64,000 nt of DNA from Aphanothece cf. minutissima CCALA 015 (GCA_003003925.1 PVWP01000003.1:124001-188000); one strand, 5' to 3'; shown: positions 38,886 to 47,562, counted from the first letter of the stretch. The notes: generated from the sequence alone by a model not told the origin. A program made the numbers and translations.

Positions 38886-39989
38886 ATGGGCAAGGGTCGG
38901 GAGCTGGGTCTGCAGCTGCGGGAGTGGATCGCCACCGGTTCCGTCAGCCTGGACAACCCCCAGGCCCTGGCCAACCGACTGATCGACGCCCTCGGGGCGG
39001 AGGAGGCCTTGCGTGGTCCCGTGCGGGACCTGGCCACCCAGCCCCTGCTGCAGCGGGTGCTGCAGCTCCAGGGTGGACCCCAGCGCAGCGCCGTCGCCGC
39101 CCTCAGCAGCCATCTGGCCGGGATCTATGCGCCTGGTGTGCTGGCCGAACTGCTCGACCTGCTCGAAGCCTGCTCCGGCGTGGCCCCCTCCAGGCCCGGC
39201 TCCGCTGCGGCTGGCACCGGTTCCCCGGCCGCCGCCATTCCCCTCCCCCTGGGCCGGCTGGAGGCCCTGCGCCCCCTCGGCCCGGGGCTGGCCCTGGCCG
39301 CCGCCTCGGCCCCGGTGCTGTTCTGGGCCGGCGGCGAGCTGGAGACGTGGTTCTTCGATCCCTGGGGCTGGGGCAGCGGCCCGGTGCTGGTGGTGGCCCT
39401 GGCCCTGATCCAGGCCCTGGCCCTGGGCCCCCTCAAGGGCCTGCGCCGCCGCTGGCCCCTGACCCTCGAGGCCACCGGGGACCCCCACCGCGCCTGGTGC
39501 TGGATCACGGCCCCCTGGATCCACGCCGCCAACGGCGAGGCCCTGCTCAACCTGGGGATGCTGGTGATCGTGCTGGGCGGCACGCCGCTGCCGCTCTCCT
39601 CCCTGCTGCTGCGCTTCGCGCTCACCGCCCTGGCCACCACGGCGCCGGCGGTGCTGGTGGCCCGCCGGGCCCGGGTGCTGCGGCAGTGGGACGGCGCCTC
39701 CGGGCCCATCGCCGCCCTCATCGCCCTGGCCTGCAGCCTCAGCCTGCTGCACTGGAAGGTGCATCCCTTCCCGGTCGGTGAGGTCGACTTTCCGGCCTGG
39801 GTGCTGCTGGTGGTGTACGGGGCCCTGCAGCTGGGCTGGCAGCTGCCCCGCCGCGATCCCCAGGACACCAGCACCCCCCTCGCCCGGCTCCTGAGCAGCC
39901 CCTGGTGCTGGGGGACCCTGGCCGGCATCGCCTGGGCGCTGGTCACCCGTGCCCAGGAACTGGGCCGGGGCCTGGGCTGGCTCGGCTGA
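38886..39989 (+). CDS. Rhomboid-fold membrane protein, probably without protease activity
   Basis: This is a 367-residue protein with a soluble helical N-domain (1-115) and six or seven membrane helices. The rhomboid pattern is visible: ITAPWIHAANGEALLNLG (His213 and Asn222) and the nucleophile loop GASG with Ser272. The helix expected to carry the catalytic His aligns with SPWCWGTLAGIAWAL, where Trp or Cys (340-342) stands in its place. This suggests an inactive rhomboid (iRhom/DER-like). It starts 11 nt after atpC, so it probably belongs to the atpDC transcript. The assignment was made by eye. Confidence 0.68.
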   Translation: MGKGRELGLQLREWIATGSVSLDNPQALANRLIDALGAEEALRGPVRDLATQPLLQRVLQLQGGPQRSAVAALSSHLAGIYAPGVLAELLDLLEACSGVAPSRPGSAAAGTGSPAAAIPLPLGRLEALRPLGPGLALAAASAPVLFWAGGELETWFFDPWGWGSGPVLVVALALIQALALGPLKGLRRRWPLTLEATGDPHRAWCWITAPWIHAANGEALLNLGMLVIVLGGTPLPLSSLLLRFALTALATTAPAVLVARRARVLRQWDGASGPIAALIALACSLSLLHWKVHPFPVGEVDFPAWVLLVVYGALQLGWQLPRRDPQDTSTPLARLLSSPWCWGTLAGIAWALVTRAQELGRGLGWLG

Positions 39990-40007
39990 GGGCCTGCTCG
40001 GCTTCCC

Positions 40008-42326
40008 TCAGCCCGCCAGGGCGCGCATGTACCGCCCCCAGAGCTCGGCCACCAGGGCGCCGGAGGCGGCCTCGGCGGGGCGGTTGTCGTCGTTGCCCAT
40101 CCAGATGCCGGTGAGGATGCGGCTGGAGGGGGAGTAGCCCACGAACAGCACATCGACGCCGTTGTCGGTGGTGCCGGTCTTGCCGCGGGCATCGGCCACC
40201 ACTCCGGCGGCGCGGCCGGTGCCGCCGCTCACCACCCCCCGCAGCAGGGCATCCATCTCGGCGGCCAGCGCCGGGTCGATCAGCTGCTGGGGCTTCTCGC
40301 CGATCGGCGTGGTGACGCCGGCGGCCGGACAGCTGGCCAGGGAGCGCACCGAGCCGCAGATGCCCAGGTCGTAGATGCGCGTCACCCCGTGCAGGGGCAC
40401 CGAGCGGCCGCCGTTGGCCACCACGGCGTAGGCCCGGGCCAGCTCGTAGAGGAAGGTCTCCTTGCCGCCCAGCACCATCGAGAAGCTCTCCTCCATCGGC
40501 GTGCTGATGCCGAGCTGGCGCGCCTTGGCCACCACCTTGTTCAGGCCGGCCTGCTGGGCCAGCCGCAGGGCCACCACGTTCTCGGAGCTGGCGAAGCCCG
40601 CCGCCACGCTGGTGCTGCCACCCCCGCTCCGGCAGCCGGCCACGTAGGAGAGGGGGGCGCAGGAGACGGCATCGCCGGGCTTCGCCCCGGCCTCCAGGGC
40701 CGCGAGGAAGGCGAACAGCTTGAAGGTGGATCCGGGCTGACGCAGGGCCTGCACCCGATCGAAGCTTGAGCGGCTGTAGTCGCCGCCGCCGACGTAGGCC
40801 AGGATCGCGCCGGTGGCATAGTCGATTGAAATCAGGGCGCCCTGGGTGAGCCCGGCCCTCGCCCCCGGCCCCTCGAGGAACGCCTTCAGCTGTTTCTGGG
40901 CGATGGCCTGCAGGCGCGGATCGATGCTGCTGATCACCGCGTAGTTGCCCCGAGCCTCCGGACTGCTGAGGTCGAGGGCGAAGCGCCGACCCTCCAGCTC
41001 GCCGATCACGTAGTCGCTGAAGAAGGGGTAGCTGGAATAGGTGGATGCGCGGCAGGCGGAGGGGTCGATGTTGAGCGGCCGGCGGCGGGCGTCGATCAAC
41101 GCCTGGTCGGAGAGGTAGCCCTCGGCGTGCATCCGCCCGAGCACCAGGTCGCGGCGTTCGCGGCCCCAGGTGGGGTTCTCCCGGTTGCAGGGGCTGTAGC
41201 TGTTGGGGCTCGGCAGCAGGCCCACCAGGAAGGCCGATTCCGCCACGTCGAGGGCGCTGGCCGACTTGCGGAAATACAGCTGGGCCGCCTGCTCGAAGCC
41301 CTCCGCCCCCAGCCCCAGGTAGGCCCGGTCGAGGTACATCTTGAGGATGCGGTTCTTGCTGAACCCCGCCTCCAGCTGCCAGGCCACCCACAGCTCCCGC
41401 AGCTTGCGGGCCACCGACACGTCGGTGCCCACGGCCGGGTAGACCATGCGGGCCACCTGCTGGGTGAGGCCGCTGCCGCCGCCGGTGCCCTGCACCAGGG
41501 AGCGCAGGGTGCCGAACAGGTCGATGCCGCTGTTCCAGCCGAAGCGCGAATCCTCCGAGGCGATCAGGGCCTGGCGCAGGTGCAGGGGGTAGTCGGCCAG
41601 GGTCGGCAGGGCCGTCGAGGAGCCCTCGGCCGCATCGATCTGGCGGCCGTCTGTGGAGAACACCTTCACCGGTCCGCTCACCGAGCGGATCGAGGAGCCG
41701 CCGGCGACGGTGGTGGCCAGCAGCAGGCCCCCCAGGGCGACGCCCGAGCCCACCAGGGCGCCGATGGCACCCCAGTGCACCCATTGACCCAGGGGGCTGC
41801 GGGGATGGCGGTACACCAGGGTGGGCGCCTCGCCCTTGAGCGGCGAGCCGAGCTGGAGCCGGTCCCCGTCCCGCAGGCGGATGGTGCGGATGCGGCGGTC
41901 CCGGTGGAACAGGCCATTGGCGGAGCCGAAGTCCTCGCCCACATAGTCCCGGTCACCGGGCCTCTCCTGCTCGACGATGGCGTGCACCCGGCTGACGCCC
42001 GTGGCGTCGGCCTGCAGCTCGCAGAGGGGATCCCGGCCGATGCGGTAGCGGCCCCCCTCCAGCGCCAGCCGCCGGCGGCACTGGCCGCCGATCCAGAGTT
42101 CCAGCCAGGCGTCATGGTGCCTCAGCCCCCCCAGGGCTGCCGCCAGGTCCCGGCGGCGGCCGCCCGCCGAGGGGGCTCTCAGGGCCCGCCAGAGGCCGGC
42201 CCAGCCGGCGGGTCCGGCCGGTGCGCCGGGGGATTGGGAGGCCGGTGAGGCCTCAGCAGAGGTGGCAGGGCGGGTGCTGGCTGGGGTACTGGCGCCAGCC
42301 GACGCCTGCTCCGTCGTCCCCCCCAT
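40008..42326 (-). CDS. Bifunctional penicillin-binding protein with N-terminal FHA domain
   Basis: This 772-residue protein has a Pro/Ala-rich N-terminus (1-55). An FHA domain spans about 75-172, with Gly97-Arg98, Ser112-Arg-Val-His115 and Asn137-Gly. One membrane helix lies at 185-207. The GT51 transglycosylase domain (about 215-400) has catalytic Glu258 in SEDSRFGWNSG and GGSGLTQQVAR. The transpeptidase domain (about 490-740) has S533TFK, SEN at 581-583 and KTG at 716-718. It would sit in the inner membrane with the FHA domain in the cytoplasm, and polymerise and cross-link peptidoglycan. FHA domains bind phosphothreonine, so control by the neighbouring kinase is plausible. ATG 42326 leaves only 59 nt to the divergent gene. 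Confidence 0.9.
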   Translation of the reverse strand: MGGTTEQASAGASTPASTRPATSAEASPASQSPGAPAGPAGWAGLWRALRAPSAGGRRRDLAAALGGLRHHDAWLELWIGGQCRRRLALEGGRYRIGRDPLCELQADATGVSRVHAIVEQERPGDRDYVGEDFGSANGLFHRDRRIRTIRLRDGDRLQLGSPLKGEAPTLVYRHPRSPLGQWVHWGAIGALVGSGVALGGLLLATTVAGGSSIRSVSGPVKVFSTDGRQIDAAEGSSTALPTLADYPLHLRQALIASEDSRFGWNSGIDLFGTLRSLVQGTGGGSGLTQQVARMVYPAVGTDVSVARKLRELWVAWQLEAGFSKNRILKMYLDRAYLGLGAEGFEQAAQLYFRKSASALDVAESAFLVGLLPSPNSYSPCNRENPTWGRERRDLVLGRMHAEGYLSDQALIDARRRPLNIDPSACRASTYSSYPFFSDYVIGELEGRRFALDLSSPEARGNYAVISSIDPRLQAIAQKQLKAFLEGPGARAGLTQGALISIDYATGAILAYVGGGDYSRSSFDRVQALRQPGSTFKLFAFLAALEAGAKPGDAVSCAPLSYVAGCRSGGGSTSVAAGFASSENVVALRLAQQAGLNKVVAKARQLGISTPMEESFSMVLGGKETFLYELARAYAVVANGGRSVPLHGVTRIYDLGICGSVRSLASCPAAGVTTPIGEKPQQLIDPALAAEMDALLRGVVSGGTGRAAGVVADARGKTGTTDNGVDVLFVGYSPSSRILTGIWMGNDDNRPAEAASGALVAELWGRYMRALAG

Positions 42327-42385
42327 CCCCGGCCCGTCCGCCTTGCTCCCATACGCTACCCGCAGCGATCGGAGCGGCCGGCCAG

Positions 42386-42670
42386 GTGGAGCAACGGCGG
42401 GATCCATGGGCACCCTTCCGCATCTGGACCGCCCTGACCATCGGGGTGTACGCGGTGCGGGCCAGCTTCGCCGCCACCTGGGTGGGGGCGATCCCCGGCT
42501 GGGTGCTGCTGCTCCTGCTGCTGGTGGCCCTGGCCCTGGCCACCTGGGCGCTCTTCTTCCCCGGACGGATCGTCCCCTTCCGGGAGGGGGAACCGGTGGG
42601 CTGGTGGGGCCGGTTCCTGGCCGATCGCCGTCTCGGCCGCCGCGGCGGTGCGCTGGACGATCCGCCATGA
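42386..42670 (+). CDS. Small membrane protein heading the FHA/kinase/PP2C cluster
   Basis: This protein has 94 residues from GTG 42386. Two hydrophobic stretches (IWTALTIGVYAVRASFAA near 13-30 and GWVLLLLLLVALALATWALFF near 37-57) could form a helical hairpin. A basic tail with RFLADRRLGRRGG follows. No family was recognised. Its stop overlaps the next ATG (ATGA), so it is translationally tied to the signalling genes. It may be a membrane anchor or adaptor; this is inference. Confidence 0.65.
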   Translation: MEQRRDPWAPFRIWTALTIGVYAVRASFAATWVGAIPGWVLLLLLLVALALATWALFFPGRIVPFREGEPVGWWGRFLADRRLGRRGGALDDPP

Positions 42671-43410
42671 GCGCCCTGCCCCGCCTGGTGCTGCGGGACG
42701 ATCCCGGCCGGAGCGTGCCGCTGGATCCCCGCACGCCCCTCTCCATCGGCCGCGATCCGGCCTGTGGCCTCTGCCTGGCCGAGGCCCGGGGCGTTTCCCG
42801 CCACCATGCCGTGGTGCGGATGTCCCGCACCCGGCCGGGCCAGTGGCTCCTCTGCGACACGGGCAGCGCCAACGGCACCTATCTCGAGGGCGCCCGGCTG
42901 AAGGACTGCCGCCCCCTCTCCGACGGCGATGAGATCCGCCTCGGCCTGAACGGGCCGGTGCTTCAGTTCCGCACTGACGGCAGCCCACCCCCCAGCGCCC
43001 CCGCCGCCGCCACGGCCGCCGCCACCCGCGGCCGACCGGCACCGCCGCCGGTGCCGACGGCGGTGGCTGGCCGGCTGGATTTCGCCGGCCGTTCCCTGCC
43101 CCTCGATCGGATCCGCTCGGCCTACGTGCGCAGCCGCCGGCGCCACCCCCAGGCCTTCAGCTGGTGGCTGCTGCTCTGCCTGGGCGGCCTGCTGCTGCTC
43201 CCCTTCCCCTGGCTGTTCTGGCCCCTGCAGGCGGGGGCGCTGGCGGGCTGGATCGTGCTGGGCTCCCGCTGGGAGCACCTGCTGGAGGTGACGCTCCAGG
43301 ACGGCCTGGCCTACCGGCACCGCTTCGACAGCCTGGCGACGGCCCTGGCCCACCGCAACGGCATCCGCCGGGCGATGGCGGCGGTGGCGCCGGCCGGGAG
43401 GCGGCCATGA
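42667..43410 (+). CDS. FHA-domain membrane protein
   Basis: This 247-residue protein has an N-terminal FHA domain (about 5-103) with Gly28-Arg29, Ser44-Arg-His-His and Asn69-Gly70-Thr71, the residues that bind phosphothreonine. A Pro/Ala linker is near 105-130. Two membrane helices follow at about 165-182 and 183-200, then a basic C-terminal segment. The FHA core lies on the cytoplasmic side if the linker does not cross. It is flanked by 4-nt overlaps with the small membrane protein and the kinase, so it probably reads the kinase output at the membrane. Confidence 0.9.
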   Translation: MSALPRLVLRDDPGRSVPLDPRTPLSIGRDPACGLCLAEARGVSRHHAVVRMSRTRPGQWLLCDTGSANGTYLEGARLKDCRPLSDGDEIRLGLNGPVLQFRTDGSPPPSAPAAATAAATRGRPAPPPVPTAVAGRLDFAGRSLPLDRIRSAYVRSRRRHPQAFSWWLLLCLGGLLLLPFPWLFWPLQAGALAGWIVLGSRWEHLLEVTLQDGLAYRHRFDSLATALAHRNGIRRAMAAVAPAGRRP

Positions 43411-44762
43411 CCTGGATCCTGCCGGAGGGGGCCAGCCTCGGTTTCGAGGGGCTGGCCGCCCCGGTGCGGATCGTGCGTGGCCTCGGGGGCGGCACCCAGG
43501 GCCAGGTGTACGAAGTGGAGCTGGAGGGGGAACGGCTGGCCCTGAAGTGGTACCTGCCGGCCTGCGTCGCCCGCGACGGCGGCCTGGAGCGGCGCCTGGC
43601 GGCCAGCATCCGGGCGACGGCGCCGAACGATGCCTTCCTCTGGCCGATCGCCCTGCTGCGGGCCAGCCCCGCCAGCCGGCCCCTGATCCGCATCCGCGAG
43701 GAGAGCTTCGGCTACCTGATGCCCCTGCGGCCCGCCGCCTACGTGGGCGCCAGCGAGCATGCCGCCGGCCGGCTGGCGATCGGCCTGCGCCAGGTGCTGC
43801 GGGCCTGCTTCGGTCTGGCCGACGCCTTCCACGCCCTGCACCTGGCGGGCCTCTGTTACAAGGACGTCTCCCTGGGCAACCTCTTCCTGGAGCCCGCCAG
43901 CGGCGGCATCCTCATCTGCGACAACGACAACGTCGCCGTGGACAGGGCCGACCAGGGCGCGGTGCTGGGCACCCCGGGCTTCATGGCCCCCGAGGTCCTG
44001 CTGGGGCAGGCCCGGCCCGGGGCCGACAGTGACCTCTTCTCCCTGGCGGTGCTGCTGTTCCGGCTGCTCACCCGCCACGACCCCCTCAAGGGCCAGATGG
44101 AGCTGGCGATCCGCTGCCTCGACGAGCCGGCCCGCCGGCGGCTCTACGGCGAGGACCCGGTGTTCATCTTCGATCCGGTGGACGTCCGCAACCGGCCCGA
44201 CCCGATCGAGCACGCCGCTGCCCTGATCACCTGGCCCATCTATCCCCGCCCCCTCCAGGCCCTGTTCGAGCAGACCTTCTGCCGCGGCATGACGCAGCCC
44301 TCCCGCCGGACCCTCACCGGCCAGTGGAAGCAGGAACTGGCCCGCACCCTCGATCAGCGCACGCTCTGCCCCGCCTGCGGCCAGGAGAACTTCCAGGCCC
44401 CAGGCGCGCCGGCGCTGTGCTGGAGCTGCGGCAGCCCCCTGCCGCAGCCGATCACGCTGGCCCTGCCCCGGGGCCCGCTGCTGGCCGCCCCGGACAACGA
44501 GCTGCACCCCCACCACTTCGATGCCCTGGTCGGGGAGGATCTGCGCCGGCCGCTCGCCCGGGTGGTGGCCCATCCCCGGGAGCCCCGTCGGCTGGGGCTG
44601 TGCAATCTCTCGGCCGCCGCCTGGAGCGCCGAGGCCGCCGATGGCCGCAGCTGGCCGGTGGGGCCTGGCGAGAGCTGTAGCCTCGCGGCACTCACCCGGA
44701 TCCTCACCCCGGCGGGTCCGATCGCCGTGCAGCGCCCCCTCCCGCCAGCCCCCGCCGCCTGA
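43407..44762 (+). CDS. Protein kinase-like protein with zinc ribbon
   Basis: This 451-residue protein has a kinase fold in residues 20-310. The Gly-rich loop is GLGGGTQGQVYEVE and ATP-binding Lys47 lies in ALKWY. The catalytic loop is YKDVSLGN (Asp153, Asn158; Tyr-Lys replaces the usual His-Arg). The DFG position reads DND (172-174), and APE is at 194-196. A zinc ribbon with Cys321, Cys324, Cys338 and Cys341 and a small C-terminal domain follow. Kinases with zinc ribbons next to VWA and PP2C genes are known from TerY-P triads. Whether it is active cannot be settled from sequence, but the key Lys, Asp and Asn are kept. It overlaps the FHA gene by 4 nt. Confidence 0.85.
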   Translation: MTWILPEGASLGFEGLAAPVRIVRGLGGGTQGQVYEVELEGERLALKWYLPACVARDGGLERRLAASIRATAPNDAFLWPIALLRASPASRPLIRIREESFGYLMPLRPAAYVGASEHAAGRLAIGLRQVLRACFGLADAFHALHLAGLCYKDVSLGNLFLEPASGGILICDNDNVAVDRADQGAVLGTPGFMAPEVLLGQARPGADSDLFSLAVLLFRLLTRHDPLKGQMELAIRCLDEPARRRLYGEDPVFIFDPVDVRNRPDPIEHAAALITWPIYPRPLQALFEQTFCRGMTQPSRRTLTGQWKQELARTLDQRTLCPACGQENFQAPGAPALCWSCGSPLPQPITLALPRGPLLAAPDNELHPHHFDALVGEDLRRPLARVVAHPREPRRLGLCNLSAAAWSAEAADGRSWPVGPGESCSLAALTRILTPAGPIAVQRPLPPAPAA

Positions 44763-44765
44763 GAG

Positions 44766-45503
44766 ATGCCGTTCCCCGACGTCAAGCTGGCCAACCGGCC
44801 GCTCCATTTCCTCTACCTCTGCGACTGCTCCGGCTCCATGGCCGCCGCCGGCAAGATGCAGGCCCTCAACCAGGCCATCCGCCAGTCGCTGCCGGGCATG
44901 GCGGCGGTGGCCCGCGACAACCCGGAGGCCCGGGTGCTGGTGCGGGCCGTGAGTTTCGCTGATCGCGCCGCCTGGCACATCGCGACCCCCACGCCGGTGG
45001 AGCAGCTGGAGTGGCGGGATCTGCAGGCCGGTGGCATCACGGCCATGGGGGCCGCCCTGGAGCTGGTGGCGGCGGCGCTCCAGACCCCGCCGATGGAGGT
45101 GCGCGCCCTGCCGCCGGTGCTGGTGCTGATCTCCGACGGCCAGCCCACCGACGACTTCGCCGGCGGCCTCGAGGCCCTGCTGCGGGTGCCCTGGGCCCAG
45201 AAGGCGGTGCGGCTGGCGATCGCCCTCGGCCACGACGCCGACCTGGAGGTGCTGCAGCGCTTCATCGGCAGCGAGCCGGCGACGGCGGGCCGATCCCCCC
45301 GCCGTCCGCTGCAGGCGGGCAACGCCACCTCCCTGGCCCAGTACATCCAGTGGGCCTCCACGGCGGTGGTGGGGGCCGCCTCGATGCCCGCCAGCCGGGT
45401 GAGCGAGACGCCCCTGGAGCCCGCGGCGGGCAACATCCCCCTGCCGGACCTGCCCCCCACGGTGCTCGATCCCACCGACGACGTCGGTCCCGTGGTGTGG
45501 TGA
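44766..45503 (+). CDS. VWA-domain protein (TerY-like)
   Basis: This 245-residue protein is mostly a von Willebrand A domain. The metal-ion site has D20-x-S22-x-S24 in CDCSGSM, Thr92 in GGITAMG, and Asp124 in ISDGQPTDD. The start VKLANRPLHFLYLCDCSGSM resembles TerY-type proteins. It has no signal peptide or helix, so it is cytoplasmic. VWA proteins bind partners through a metal; in TerY-P triads they pair with a PP2C phosphatase and a kinase. The C-terminal 60 residues are Pro/Ser-rich and disordered-looking. Its stop overlaps the GTG of the PP2C gene. Confidence 0.85.
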   Translation: MPFPDVKLANRPLHFLYLCDCSGSMAAAGKMQALNQAIRQSLPGMAAVARDNPEARVLVRAVSFADRAAWHIATPTPVEQLEWRDLQAGGITAMGAALELVAAALQTPPMEVRALPPVLVLISDGQPTDDFAGGLEALLRVPWAQKAVRLAIALGHDADLEVLQRFIGSEPATAGRSPRRPLQAGNATSLAQYIQWASTAVVGAASMPASRVSETPLEPAAGNIPLPDLPPTVLDPTDDVGPVVW

Positions 45504-46894
45504 ACCGCTGGGTGGCGCCGATCGGTGCCAGCCGGACCGGGGCCGCCCACCGCCGCGCCGGCCGCCCCTGCCAGGACGCCGTGCTCTGCCGCGCGCTGCG
45601 GGGCCTGGAGGGCCAGCCGGTGATGGTGATGGCGGTGGCCGATGGCCATGGCGGCCGCCGCTACCGGCGCAGCGAGGTGGGCAGTCGCCTGGCCTGCGAA
45701 ACGGCCCTGGCCGCCGTGCAGGGCGCCCTGGCCGCCAGGCCCCTGGACGGGGGAGAGGAGGGCTGGCGCCTTTGGCTGGAGGGGGAGCTGCCGGAGGCCA
45801 TCCAGCAGGGCTGGCTGGAGGCGGTGGCGGCCCACTGGCAGAGCGACCCCGGGGAGGGCGGCTTCGAGGCCCTGCTCTACGGCAGCACCCTGGGGCTGGT
45901 GGTGATGACCCCCCGCTGGTGGGGGCACACCGGCCTGGGCGACTGGGATCTGGTGCGGGTGGAGGCGGACGGCCAGGCCCGGTTGCTGGAGGAGGAGAAC
46001 GAGCCCGCCGCCCTCGGGGAGGCCACCTGCAGCCTCTGCCAGCCCCGGGCCGCCTCCCTGTTCGCCCGCCGGGCGGGCCTGCATCAGCTCGATGGCGACG
46101 CCGGCGAGTTTGCCCTGGTGCTCTGCACCGACGGCATCCGCAAGTCCTGTGCCACCGACGGCGACTTCCTCACCCTGGCGGCCTGGCTGGCCCGCGGCGA
46201 CGGCGAGGCAGACCCCGATTCGGCCAGCAGCCTGGCGGCGGCGCTGGACCGGATCAGCCGCGAGGGCAGCGGCGACGACGTGACCGTGGCGGTTGGCCGT
46301 GTCTGGAGTCCGGGCGGCGGGATGCCGCCGACGCTCCCATCGGACCCGCCCGTCGCCGATGCTCCGCCGGCTCCCCAGACCGCGCCACGCCCGCCGGCGC
46401 CCCCTGCACCGGAGCCCGCCCCGGCGACCCCTCCCCGGCGGCGACGTCCGGCGATCGGCCGGGCGGTGGCGATCGGCCTGGCCCTGGCCGGGGTCGGCGG
46501 GAGCTGGCTGGCCCTGAACTGGCCCCGCCTCCCGCCAACCCCGGCGGCGACGCCCGGCTTCCCGGGGCTGCAGGCCGCCCTCAGTGAAGTGGAACGCCTC
46601 TGCGGCCAGCCGGCCGCCATTCCCCTGGAGCTGCGCCGCCGCCGTGAGCTGTTCGTCGCCCTGCGCCAGGGCCGGCGGGATCCCGCCCTGCTGAAGGCCG
46701 CGGCCGCCGGCGATCCCCTCGCTGCCCTGATCGCCGCCGATCTCCCGGCGGTGCCGCCTGGGACGATGCAGGGGCCGGAGCCCGCCCACCGGCCCGGGCA
46801 CCACCGACCGGTGCGGGCCCTCGGCGCCTGCCCCGCCCTGCTGGAGGCCCTCGACCGGCAGTGGGCCCTCACCCCGGCCTCCCCCACCTCCTGA
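45500..46894 (+). CDS. Membrane-anchored PP2C-family phosphatase
   Basis: This 464-residue protein starts at GTG 45500 in a GTGA overlap with the VWA gene. The PP2C domain (about 1-266) shows CQDA (Asp26), VADGHGG (Asp48-Gly-His), LYGSTL, LCTDGIRKS (Asp211) and GSGDDVTVA (Asp259/260), the metal ligands of the family. A Pro/Ala linker (about 270-312) leads to basic RRRR and a membrane helix at about 318-340. About 120 residues then lie on the other side, with no recognised domain. It would reverse phosphorylation by the kinase two genes upstream. Confidence 0.88.
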   Translation: MNRWVAPIGASRTGAAHRRAGRPCQDAVLCRALRGLEGQPVMVMAVADGHGGRRYRRSEVGSRLACETALAAVQGALAARPLDGGEEGWRLWLEGELPEAIQQGWLEAVAAHWQSDPGEGGFEALLYGSTLGLVVMTPRWWGHTGLGDWDLVRVEADGQARLLEEENEPAALGEATCSLCQPRAASLFARRAGLHQLDGDAGEFALVLCTDGIRKSCATDGDFLTLAAWLARGDGEADPDSASSLAAALDRISREGSGDDVTVAVGRVWSPGGGMPPTLPSDPPVADAPPAPQTAPRPPAPPAPEPAPATPPRRRRPAIGRAVAIGLALAGVGGSWLALNWPRLPPTPAATPGFPGLQAALSEVERLCGQPAAIPLELRRRRELFVALRQGRRDPALLKAAAAGDPLAALIAADLPAVPPGTMQGPEPAHRPGHHRPVRALGACPALLEALDRQWALTPASPTS

Positions 46895-46899
46895 CCGCC

Positions 46900-47562
46900 A
46901 TGGCCCTGCGTCTGCTGCTCGACTGCGCCGATCCCCAGGAGTGGGAGCGCTGGCTGCCCAGCGGCCTGTTCCAGGGCATCACCACCAACCCGACCCTGCT
47001 GCGGCGGGCCGGCCAGCCCTGCCGCCTGGACCACCTGGCCCAGCTGAGCGCCCGTGCCGCGGCGCTCGGCTGCCGGGAGATCCATCTGCAGACCTGGGGA
47101 AACGACGGCCCCCAGCAACTGGCGAACGGCCGGGCCCTGGCCGCCCTTGATCGCCAGCGGGTGTTCGTGAAGGTGCCGATCACCCGTCAGGGGGCGGCGG
47201 TGGCGCGGGACCTCATCGCCGAAGGCGTCCCGGTCACCTTCACGGCCTGCTACGAGGTGGCCCAGGTGCTGGTGGCCGCCGCCCTCGGGGCCGATGGCAT
47301 CGCCGCCTACCTGGGGCGGATCTGCGATCGGGGCCGCGACGGCCACGGCGAACTGATCGCCATGCAGCGGGCCCTGGAGGGGGTGGGATCGGGCACGCGG
47401 CTGCTGGTGGCCAGCCTGCGCCAGCCGGAGGATCTGGCCCGCCTGGCCGCCGCCGGCCTGGCCCACCACACGATCAGCCCGGCGATCGCCGCCGCCCTCT
47501 TCGGCAGCCCGGACACGGCCGCAGCTGCCGAATGCTTCGAACGGGACGCCGAAGGGCCCTGA
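46900..47562 (+). CDS. Transaldolase-family protein (fructose-6-phosphate aldolase type)
   Basis: This 220-residue protein is short like FSA/TalC proteins, which are about 215-225 residues, unlike the roughly 320-residue TalB. It shows GITTNPTLLRR, the Schiff-base Lys91 in VFVKVPITRQG, VTFTACYEVAQVLVAAALGADGIAAYLGRI and a HHTISPAIAAAL end. It may catalyse dihydroxyacetone or sugar-phosphate transfer, but the exact substrates are not decided by sequence. It follows the PP2C gene after 5 nt, so it may be in the same transcript without an obvious link. Confidence 0.86.
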   Translation: MALRLLLDCADPQEWERWLPSGLFQGITTNPTLLRRAGQPCRLDHLAQLSARAAALGCREIHLQTWGNDGPQQLANGRALAALDRQRVFVKVPITRQGAAVARDLIAEGVPVTFTACYEVAQVLVAAALGADGIAAYLGRICDRGRDGHGELIAMQRALEGVGSGTRLLVASLRQPEDLARLAAAGLAHHTISPAIAAALFGSPDTAAAAECFERDAEGP

